35,129 bases of DNA from an uncultured beta proteobacterium (GTDB lineage: Bacteria > Pseudomonadota > Gammaproteobacteria > Burkholderiales > Burkholderiaceae_C): assembly GCA_903839085.1 (NCBI GenBank), contig CAIMBE010000146.1, positions 1 to 35,129 of the forward strand, in the 5' to 3' direction. Below are positions 1 to 6,211 of this stretch, piece after piece (position 1 is the stretch's first letter; each line of letters begins with the position of its first letter). The notes beneath the pieces were generated by a model that saw nothing but the letters and a program-made list of their open reading frames with translations, ran no database searches and was not told where the DNA came from. Made by a program: the position numbers and the translations under genes.

Positions 1-142
1 CGTCATCGCGACTTTCACCGCCGCCATCGCGAGCCTCCTCTCGCCATCGCGACTTCAACCACCGCCATCGCGAGTTTCACCGCCGCCATCGCGAGTTTCA
101 CCGCCATCGCGAGTTTCACCGCCGCCATCGCGAGTTTCACCT
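1..142. repeat. Short tandem repeat array, 18-21 bp units
   Basis: Seven imperfect units begin at 1, 22, 42, 63, 84, 102 and 123. Each opens with CGYCATCGCGA and most continue with GTTTCACCGC. Unit length is 18, 20 or 21 bp, so the array stays open in several frames by accident. No start codon with a ribosome site and no protein-like translation was found. The array continues to the left edge, so its full size is unknown. The core is the same word that opens the dispersed element at 143 and recurs at 24484-24799, so the array looks like a local expansion of one arm of that element. Confidence 0.85.
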
Positions 143-215
143 CGTCATCGCGAGCGCAGCGCTGCGATCCATGTCTTCGATGGACTGCCGCGTCGCTGCG
201 CTTCTCGCAATGGCG
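143..215. repeat. Dispersed imperfect inverted repeat upstream of murU
   Basis: The left arm (143-172) starts CGTCATCGCGAGCGCAGCG. The right arm (179-215), read on the minus strand, starts CGCCATTGCGAGAAGCGCAG and ends in the GCAGTCCAT type of word. The arms face each other and differ by small indels, so the element can fold into a long imperfect stem. The same arm occurs almost in canonical form at 24764-24799. It resembles the short, widely dispersed CATTGCGAGGAGCGCAGCGA-type repeats known from many bacterial genomes. It lies only about 20 bp before the murU start, so it may affect murU expression. Confidence 0.75.
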
Positions 216-236
216 GGTTACTGATCGGGCTTTTCC

Positions 237-1040
237 ATGCCCCCAATCCCCGCCATGCTGCTGGCCGCCGGTCGCGGCGAGCGCATGCAGCCGCTGACGG
301 ACGCGAGACCGAAGCCTCTGCTGCCGCTGCGCGGCAGGCCGATGATGCAGTGGGCCATGGAAGCGCTGGCGCGCGGTGGTGTCACCCGACTGGTGATCAA
401 CACTGCATGGCTGGGTGAACAGATCGAACAGACCTTTGGATCTGCCTTTGCACCGGCGCCGCCGCCATTCGACGACACACCAATGCCGATGCAGATCCAG
501 TATTCGCGCGAGGGCAGGGATTTTGGCGGCGCGCTGGAGACGGCCGGCGGCATTGCGCGGGCCTTGCCGCTGCTGTGCCCGGCCGGCGCAAATAGCCCGC
601 ACGCGGGCCTGTTCTGGCTGCTGGCCGGCGATGTGTTCGCGCCCGATTTTGTCTTCAGCCAGGCGGCGGTGCAGCGCTTTTCCGACAGCGGCAAACTGGC
701 GCACCTCTGGCTGGTGCCCAACCCGGCGCACAATCCACTCGGTGATTTCGGCATCGGCCGCGATGGCCTGGCACGGAGCCACGCTGAGGAACAATACACT
801 TACTCGACCATCGGCCTGTTCAGCAGGAAGCTGTTTGAGCCGCCGTGCTGCGCTATTGCGGCTGGCAACCCGCAGGGCGTCAAAGCCCCCTTGGCGCCAC
901 TGCTGCGCGCGGCCATGGACAATGCGCTTGTCAGTGCCGAACTGTATCGTGGCGTCTGGGCCGATGTCGGCACGCCGGAGCGACTGCAGCAGCTTGACCA
1001 GGTCAGATCACTTGAAAAGAGTCTTCGAATAACACCTTGA
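237..1040 (+). CDS. murU: MurU-like N-acetylmuramate-1-phosphate uridylyltransferase
   Basis: Nucleotidyltransferase of the sugar-phosphate NTP_transferase family. The MurU group converts N-acetylmuramate 1-phosphate and UTP to UDP-MurNAc in the peptidoglycan recycling route that bypasses de novo synthesis; it is cytoplasmic. The signature loop AGRGERMQPLT is at residues 11-21 with KP at 26-27; the metal-binding Asp of the LLAGD motif is D132; ETAGGI is at 101-106; WADVGTPERL is at 241-250. At 267 aa it is slightly longer than usual because of a loop around residues 70-84 and another around 112-124. The ATG at 237 has no clear ribosome site; the ATG at 255 is the alternative. The usual partner kinase gene (amgK) would lie to the left, outside the window. 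A generic sugar nucleotidyltransferase role cannot be excluded. Confidence 0.8.
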   Translation: MPPIPAMLLAAGRGERMQPLTDARPKPLLPLRGRPMMQWAMEALARGGVTRLVINTAWLGEQIEQTFGSAFAPAPPPFDDTPMPMQIQYSREGRDFGGALETAGGIARALPLLCPAGANSPHAGLFWLLAGDVFAPDFVFSQAAVQRFSDSGKLAHLWLVPNPAHNPLGDFGIGRDGLARSHAEEQYTYSTIGLFSRKLFEPPCCAIAAGNPQGVKAPLAPLLRAAMDNALVSAELYRGVWADVGTPERLQQLDQVRSLEKSLRITP

Positions 1041-1085
1041 AAATCGAAAGCTATGTGTTCGTTTTTCAAGGTGATATTATTCACC
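1033..1085 (+). promoter_or_regulatory. Nested inverted repeats over the ATPase leader
   Basis: CACCTTGAAAA (1033-1043) pairs perfectly with TTTTCAAGGTG (1063-1073). An inner CGAA/TTCG pair (45-48 with 58-61 of this block) extends the stem over a 9-base loop. The right arm also belongs to a second, mutually exclusive inverted repeat, GGTGA (1070-1074) with TCACC (1081-1085), which ends one base before the ATG at 1087. The murU stop codon (1038-1040) lies in the left arm. The only Shine-Dalgarno-like word for the ATPase, AAGGTG (1068-1073), is inside the stem. There is no T-run, so it is not a typical terminator. It could be a protein-binding operator or a translation-controlling hairpin. Confidence 0.6.
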
Positions 1086-1086
1086 A

Positions 1087-2286
1087 ATGATCAACCGAAG
1101 TCAATTGTTTCAGGCCCTGGCCGAGCGTCTTCAGGAGTCGCGTGCAGTGGCAATGCTCGGTGCCCGCCAGGTGGGCAAAACCACGCTGGCCAGGAGTTAT
1201 GCCAGCGCGAACAATTGCGCCTATTTCGACCTGGAAGACCCGCAGTCACTGGAAAGCCTGGCGCAGCCGATGACCAGCTTGAATGCGTTGTTGTCGCAAG
1301 GGCGCACGGTCGTTATTGATGAGATTCAGCGGCGCGCTGATCTATTTCCGGTCTTGCGCACCCTGATTGATCGCTATGAGCGCTCGGCGCAATTCTTGCT
1401 GCTGGGCAGTGCTTCGCCCTTGCTGCAGCAGCAGTCCAGTGAATCGTTGGCTGGTCGGCTGAGCTTGGTGTCGATGGGCGGCTTGGCGCTGGCCGAGGTC
1501 ATGGAAGATGGGCAGGCCTTGCAGGCGCAGGCTGCCGAGCTTTGGCTGCGCGGCGGCTTCCCGCGCGCCGTGCTGGCGAGCAACCCGAGGGCGGCGATGC
1601 GGTGGTTGCGCGACTACCTCTCGCTGGTCATCGAGCGGGACCTTCCGCTGCTGGGGTTGAACGTTGCAGCGCCCGTCATGCAGCGGTTCTGGCGTCTGCT
1701 CGCCCATTACCATGGACAGACATGGAATGCAGCGGAACCCGCTCGAAGCCTCGGTCTGAGCGAACCTACCGTGCGCAGGTACCTTGACTTCATGACCGGG
1801 CTGCAATTGGTGCGTCAGTTGCCGCCCTGGCATGAGAATCTTGGCAAGCGGCAAGTCAAGGCGCCGAAAATCTACATTCGGGATAGCGGCTTGCTGCACT
1901 ATCTGTGGGGCATCGCAGACAGCGATGCACTATGGCAGCATCCGAAGAGCGGTGCCAGCTGGGAAGGATTTGCGATGGAGCAGGTAATGCATGTCGCGCA
2001 GCCTGACGAGGCCTATTTCTGGGCGACACATGCCGGTGCCGAGCTCGATTTGTTGATGTTCAAGCAGGGTTTACGCGTCGGGGTTGAATTCAAGCGCGTG
2101 GATGCGCCGAGAATGACTGCTTCCATGCATATTGCCCTGCAAGATTTGAAACTTGATGCGCTCTATGTGGTGTATCCGGGCGAGCTTCGTTACACCATCA
2201 GGCCTGCCTCCGGCACATCGACGGGTGTGGCGGTCGAGGCTATTCCATTAACTGACCTCGCCCATGTGCGTGCCAACTGGAGCTAA
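1087..2286 (+). CDS. AAA ATPase with DUF4143 C-terminal domain
   Basis: Predicted cytoplasmic ATPase of the AAA_14/DUF4143 family. Walker A is GARQVGKTT at residues 25-33, Walker B is VVIDEIQR near residue 75, and a sensor-type GSASPLL follows near 107. The second half (about 190-350) carries the winged-helix-like segment and the conserved C-terminal pattern with ELDLLM and VEFK, resembling the nuclease-like core that closes DUF4143 proteins. The length of 399 aa is normal. The family is common and mobile, often solitary, sometimes proposed to be toxin- or defence-associated, but no firm role is known. It sits between murU and pepP, three bases before the pepP start, and the pepP ribosome site is within its last codons. 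Its codon use appears less GC-rich than its neighbours by eye. The start has no exposed ribosome site because of the hairpin at 1033-1085. Confidence 0.85.
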   Translation: MINRSQLFQALAERLQESRAVAMLGARQVGKTTLARSYASANNCAYFDLEDPQSLESLAQPMTSLNALLSQGRTVVIDEIQRRADLFPVLRTLIDRYERSAQFLLLGSASPLLQQQSSESLAGRLSLVSMGGLALAEVMEDGQALQAQAAELWLRGGFPRAVLASNPRAAMRWLRDYLSLVIERDLPLLGLNVAAPVMQRFWRLLAHYHGQTWNAAEPARSLGLSEPTVRRYLDFMTGLQLVRQLPPWHENLGKRQVKAPKIYIRDSGLLHYLWGIADSDALWQHPKSGASWEGFAMEQVMHVAQPDEAYFWATHAGAELDLLMFKQGLRVGVEFKRVDAPRMTASMHIALQDLKLDALYVVYPGELRYTIRPASGTSTGVAVEAIPLTDLAHVRANWS

Positions 2287-2289
2287 ACC

Positions 2290-3684
2290 ATGAACCCGAT
2301 AGCCATCACTGCCTACACCCAGCGCCGCGCCAGACTGGTCGCCCTGCTGGGCCCCAAAGGCATCGCCATCGTGCCGACCGCGCCCGAGCAGCAGCGCAAC
2401 CGCGATTCCGATTTCCTGTACCGGCACGACAGCTACTTTTATTACCTGAGCGGCTTTACCGAGCCCAAAGCCTGGCTGGTGATCACGGGCGATGGCAAGA
2501 CCACCCTGTTCTGCCAGCCCAAGGATCTGGAGCGGGAAATCTGGGACGGCTACCGTTTGGGACCGGATGCGGCGCTCGCGCAACTTGGCGTTGATGTGGC
2601 CTGGTCGGTGGCGGAACTCGACGCCAAACTGCCCGCTCTGCTTGACGGGCGCGATGTCGTCTGGTATCCGTTTGCCACGCACAAGGCGCTGGAGACGCGC
2701 GTTGATGGCTGGCTCGGCGCTCTGCGCGCGCGGGTGCGCTACGGCGCGCTGTGCCCCGAGCAGCAGCGCGACCTGTGCGGCCTGCTCGACGAAATGCGCC
2801 TGTTCAAGGACAGCCACGAGCAGGACACGATGCGCCGCGCTGCCCAGATCAGCGCGGCGGCTCATGTCAGCGCCATGCGCTTGAGTGCACGCATGCTGCG
2901 CGAGGGGCAGTCGGTGCGCGAATATCACCTGGATGCTGAACTGCTGCAGGAATTTCGGCGCCATGGTTCGCAGTATCCGGCCTACGGTTCGATTGTGGCG
3001 GCCGGCGCCAATGCGTGCGTGCTGCACTACCGCGCCGACGCCGGCGCAGTGCGCGACGGCGAACTGGTCCTGATCGACGCCGGCTGCGAGCTCGACGGCT
3101 ATGCCTCCGACATCACGCGCACCTTCCCCGCCAACGGCAAGTTCAGCGCTCCGCAGCGCGCGCTATACGAACTGGTGTTGGCCTCGCAGGAGGCCGCCAT
3201 CGCCGCCACGCGCGCCGGCGCCCGCTTTACCGATCCGCATGAGGCCACGGTCAAGGTGCTGGCGCAGGGCATGCTGGACCTGGGCCTGCTGAAGCGCGAC
3301 AAGGTCGGCAGCCTGGAGGACGTGATCGAGAAGCGCGCCTACTTCCAGTTCTACATGCATCGCACCGGCCACTGGCTGGGCATGGACGTGCACGACTGCG
3401 GCAGCTACATCGAGCCGTCCGAGGTCGGCACGGTCAGTGAGCGCAAGGATCCGCTCAGCGGCGAAATCATCAAGGACCGCCCGGCGCGCATTCTCCGGCC
3501 CGGCATGGTGCTGACGATCGAGCCCGGCATCTACGTGCGCGCCGCGGAGGGCGTGCCGGAGCAATATCACAATATCGGCATCCGGATTGAAGACGATGCG
3601 ATCGTCACGGAGTCAGGTTGCGAGTTGATCAGCCGGGATGTGCCGGTGACGGTGGCGGAGATTGAGGCCTTGATGCGGGGGTGA
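2290..3684 (+). CDS. pepP: Xaa-Pro aminopeptidase P
   Basis: Dinuclear-metal (M24B) aminopeptidase that removes an N-terminal residue preceding proline; cytoplasmic, peptide turnover. The N-terminal AMP_N domain covers residues 1-140 and the pita-bread catalytic domain about 175-455. All five metal ligands are visible: D263 and D274 (LIDAGCELDGYASDITR), H361 (HRTGHWLGMD), E411 (LTIEPGIY) and E434 (IRIEDD). They match the order and spacing of the E. coli enzyme, with an insertion of about 20 residues around 375-400. The length of 464 aa is normal. GGAG at 2279-2282 gives a good ribosome site seven bases before the ATG, inside the preceding ATPase gene. It converges on the minus-strand oligosaccharyltransferase gene; no terminator is evident in the 66 bp between them. 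Confidence 0.95.
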   Translation: MNPIAITAYTQRRARLVALLGPKGIAIVPTAPEQQRNRDSDFLYRHDSYFYYLSGFTEPKAWLVITGDGKTTLFCQPKDLEREIWDGYRLGPDAALAQLGVDVAWSVAELDAKLPALLDGRDVVWYPFATHKALETRVDGWLGALRARVRYGALCPEQQRDLCGLLDEMRLFKDSHEQDTMRRAAQISAAAHVSAMRLSARMLREGQSVREYHLDAELLQEFRRHGSQYPAYGSIVAAGANACVLHYRADAGAVRDGELVLIDAGCELDGYASDITRTFPANGKFSAPQRALYELVLASQEAAIAATRAGARFTDPHEATVKVLAQGMLDLGLLKRDKVGSLEDVIEKRAYFQFYMHRTGHWLGMDVHDCGSYIEPSEVGTVSERKDPLSGEIIKDRPARILRPGMVLTIEPGIYVRAAEGVPEQYHNIGIRIEDDAIVTESGCELISRDVPVTVAEIEALMRG

Positions 3685-3750
3685 ACGCAACAGTTATCTA
3701 GGTGAAGGACCACGGGCCGCAGGCGGGTACTGCTTTTCTGAATGGCACCG

Positions 3751-5448
3751 TTAAGGCGGAGTTGGCCAAGGCGTTGCGGCAATCTCAGGGTATCTTAGGG
3801 ACTGCATGTTCCAGATGCTTCGGGCATCAGCGCACTCTTGGTCCGGCGCTGACCTGCACAACCGCTTTAACCACAACTTGGCCTCATCCTGCTGATGATT
3901 CAGGGCCAAAGCAGTGGCCAGTTTATGGATGAAGAATGGGCCAGCAAAAAAGTTCGTCACACGACGGATTTGATTGATTTCCGCTGGGGGCATGTCAGGC
4001 CGAGGTTCAATCCGAGTCACGTCAATGAAATCGCGCCATTGTGTTAACAACAACACATTCGGAGGATCAAGGTGGACCACTTTGATTCTCATGCTTTCCA
4101 TTCGAAAGTTTTCATGGCTGGGTTCTATCCGCATGTAGTCCCGAATGATCAACATCAACACCAAGGACGCTGAAAACCAGGCGCCGGTTGACACCCAGCG
4201 AGCCATGAAAAATACGGGCGCTGCACCCAGTCGCGTATTCAATATTCCCATGACCAATCCGACCGGTAGCAGAACATAGGCGTAATGCAAAGGCAGTTCG
4301 AGCATGGAGTGAACAGCCACCACCGCCAAGAACAAGACCAGGATTGCATCCTCAGCCTCGCCAACAGCATTGATCTTTTTCCAGAACCAGATTAGCAATG
4401 AGGCAGAAACCAGCAAGCCGAGCGGGACACCGCACCAAACCAGCAGATCCAAAAACAGATTGTGGGTGCTTGTAAACACGCCAGGGGGGAGTGACGGGTG
4501 TTCAACGGCCACTGTCATTTGGGCCGATACCACTTGATACCAGCCGTAGCCAAACCATGGTCGATGACTAATGGCGTCACAAAAGGCGGACCAAGCCAGC
4601 AGCCGTTGCTGACCGGTCGTAGGGTTCAGGTAATCGGGGTGCAATGAGGCGTTACCTAAGGAATTACTTCCCAGCCAGGATTGTGTGGCGATGCACACGA
4701 CAAAATACAGTCCGAGACCTGTAACCACCCACGGCAGATGCCGGTTGGACCATAAGCGGTTCCATCGCCATGTGGCACCCACCAACAGCGCAACGCTAAC
4801 CCAGGCAGTGCGCGATCCGGTCAGGGCGACGCCAAACAGCAAAAAGGCAGCCGTTAGCCCAGCCGTCCACCCCCCAAGGTGCTTACGGGTAAGCCCCCAG
4901 CCAACCGCAAGTACCCCCCATAGCAAAAAAGTACCCAGCTGATTGGGCTGTCCCAGATTGGCGTGCGGGCGCAGCGCTCCCCCGCCCATCTTCCAGAGTT
5001 CCAAGCCATCGAGTTGCAGCCACTGCTGCAGTTGCAATCCGACTGACAGCACGGCGGCAATGCCAATGGCCAAGAAAAGGCCATCGCCAAGTTGATCCTG
5101 GCTGCAGGACTCCCAGCGCGCGCCGACGATCATCGCGAGAAACAGTCCCAGCAGGTAGGCGGAACTGATCCAGGCGACACCCGCTTGAGGAATCAGTCCA
5201 AAACCATATTGCAGCCAGGGGACAGCGATCAGCGCTGCTACTAGCGCTGCGATGCGGTGCACTGCAAAGTCTCCGCTTGTTCGCAAGCTAACGGTGGCGC
5301 AAGCCAGCGTCATTCCGGTTGCGATCCAGGCATCGGTATGAAAAGCCAACCAAGGCCGATAGTGATTTGGCAGTATCCAGCCGATGGCCATCGCGACTGC
5401 CCAAAGTGCCAGCCAAAAAGGCGTCAGCACTGGCAAGTTTTTGGCCAT
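3751..5448 (-). CDS. PglL/TfpW-like O-oligosaccharyltransferase (Wzy/O-antigen ligase superfamily)
   Basis: Integral inner-membrane protein, 565 aa, with about 11-13 hydrophobic segments across residues 12-430 and a soluble C-terminal region (about 430-565). The PglL_A-type motif ANLGQPNQLGT is near residue 165, and the large periplasmic loop ends with the Wzy_C-type THNLFLDLLVWCGVPLG near residue 335. Members of this family transfer lipid-linked glycans to lipid A or, as PglL/TfpW/PilO-type enzymes, to Ser/Thr of pilins. Its position directly after a type IV pilin gene, with only a terminator between, favours pilin glycosylation; this is inference. The ATG at 5448 is preferred over the TTG six codons upstream. 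No separate promoter is visible, so expression probably depends on read-through from pilA. Base composition seems lower in GC than the flanking genes. Confidence 0.8.
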   Translation of the reverse strand: MAKNLPVLTPFWLALWAVAMAIGWILPNHYRPWLAFHTDAWIATGMTLACATVSLRTSGDFAVHRIAALVAALIAVPWLQYGFGLIPQAGVAWISSAYLLGLFLAMIVGARWESCSQDQLGDGLFLAIGIAAVLSVGLQLQQWLQLDGLELWKMGGGALRPHANLGQPNQLGTFLLWGVLAVGWGLTRKHLGGWTAGLTAAFLLFGVALTGSRTAWVSVALLVGATWRWNRLWSNRHLPWVVTGLGLYFVVCIATQSWLGSNSLGNASLHPDYLNPTTGQQRLLAWSAFCDAISHRPWFGYGWYQVVSAQMTVAVEHPSLPPGVFTSTHNLFLDLLVWCGVPLGLLVSASLLIWFWKKINAVGEAEDAILVLFLAVVAVHSMLELPLHYAYVLLPVGLVMGILNTRLGAAPVFFMARWVSTGAWFSASLVLMLIIRDYMRIEPSHENFRMESMRIKVVHLDPPNVLLLTQWRDFIDVTRIEPRPDMPPAEINQIRRVTNFFAGPFFIHKLATALALNHQQDEAKLWLKRLCRSAPDQECADARSIWNMQSLRYPEIAATPWPTPP

Positions 5449-5474
5449 GTTTCTTTGTAACAACAATCAAAAAT

Positions 5475-5501
5475 AAAGGGCACCGCGCAGGGTGCCCTTT
5501 T
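5475..5501 (-). terminator. Rho-independent terminator after pilA
   Basis: AAAGGGCACC (5475-5484) and GGTGCCCTTT (5491-5500) form a perfect 10-bp stem with a six-base loop. On the minus strand the stem is followed by TTTATTTTTG, a good T-run. It lies between pilA (stop at 5573) and the oligosaccharyltransferase start (5448), so it probably makes the pilin transcript much more abundant than the enzyme transcript. The symmetric T/A flanks could allow weak function on the plus strand too. Confidence 0.9.
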
Positions 5502-5572
5502 GTGCAAATTTGGATCAGTCAACAGCACATAGTGTCAACCAACATCCGTAATTTGATCAACGAACTGTGCAG

Positions 5573-6025
5573 TTAGACCTTCGGCAGGTACTTGGACATA
5601 TTCGCCGTACCCGTAACGGCCCATGACAGACCTGAAGTCGAGCAGGTGCCGGTATAAGTAATCGTATCCGAGGTAGTCACTGCTGAACCGATTGCTTTCA
5701 TGGCAACGACAACGGTGGCACTGGTAGCAGAAGCGCCGGTGGCAGTGACACTTGTTACGTAGGTGCTGCTGATAGCTGCAGCAGCTGGCAAGCCCAGCGA
5801 ATTGCCGGCAGCAGAATTGTCGCCAATAGCAGCCAAAGTTTGCTCACTGCATGCAAGGCCCAATGCGGTACGTGCCGGCGCAGAGATGCTGGTCACTTCC
5901 GACACTTTCGCCTTCACCGTGTAATCCTGATACGCCGGCAAAGCCACAGCCGCCAGAATGCCGATGATGGCAACCACGATCATCAACTCGATCAGGGTAA
6001 AACCCTTTTGCATAGAACGCTTCAT
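5573..6025 (-). CDS. pilA: Type IV major pilin (prepilin)
   Basis: Prepilin of 150 aa with class III signal: short basic leader MKRSMQKG, cleavage after G8, then [20 protein letters not shown] with Glu at mature position 5. The hydrophobic N-terminal helix is followed by a small Ala/Ser/Thr-rich globular domain. Two cysteines (in ALGLACSEQ and YTGTCSTSG) could form the disulfide of the head, although the C-terminal tail after the second Cys is long. The Ser/Thr-rich segments offer many O-glycosylation sites, which fits the enzyme encoded next. AAGGAG seven bases upstream fixes the start at 6025 rather than at the internal Met. A sigma-54-type promoter precedes the gene. It encodes a pilus subunit acting at the inner membrane and cell surface; a pseudopilin of a secretion system is less likely given its Ala/Thr-rich head. 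Confidence 0.93.
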   Translation of the reverse strand: MKRSMQKGFTLIELMIVVAIIGILAAVALPAYQDYTVKAKVSEVTSISAPARTALGLACSEQTLAAIGDNSAAGNSLGLPAAAAISSTYVTSVTATGASATSATVVVAMKAIGSAVTTSDTITYTGTCSTSGLSWAVTGTANMSKYLPKV

Positions 6026-6074
6026 AAATTGCTCCTTGATTTAACTACATGTGACAAACCGAACGGTAACCTTG

Positions 6075-6090
6075 AGCAGGTTCCGTGCCA
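6075..6090 (-). promoter_or_regulatory. Sigma-54-type promoter of pilA
   Basis: Read on the minus strand, TGGCACGGAACCTGCT has the -24 GG and -12 GC dinucleotides ten bases apart and matches the TGGCAC half perfectly. Transcription would begin near 6064, giving a leader of about 38 bases. RpoN with the PilSR pair is the known mode of pilA control in Pseudomonas and others. No pilS or pilR is in this window. Confidence 0.8.
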
Positions 6091-6108
6091 GATGACCTGG
6101 TCGATTCA

Positions 6109-6198
6109 ATTGTCGTAATAAAATTCAATAGCGACAATCTAACCCGATCACCGGCCAATTATTGTCAGACTGCGTCAGTCATATGACAATTTTTGTCA
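6109..6198. promoter_or_regulatory. Cluster of ATTGTC/GACAAT words upstream of the pilA promoter
   Basis: The word ATTGTC or its complement GACAAT occurs at 6109-6114, 6133-6138, 6161-6166 and 6185-6190. A further TTGTC at 6193-6197 makes TGACAA/TTGTCA a perfect inverted repeat over a three-base spacer (6184-6198). The first four copies are 24, 28 and 24 bp apart, close to two or two and a half helical turns. PilR-type enhancer-binding proteins are reported to recognise TGTC-type words upstream of pilA, so this is a plausible enhancer for the sigma-54 promoter at 6075. Confidence 0.6.
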
Positions 6199-6211
6199 GC
6201 CATTTTCGTCA

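Noticed and set aside
15..799. Open frames on the minus strand through the left repeats and murU
   Set aside because: They are composed of translated repeat and antisense murU sequence with no start signal.
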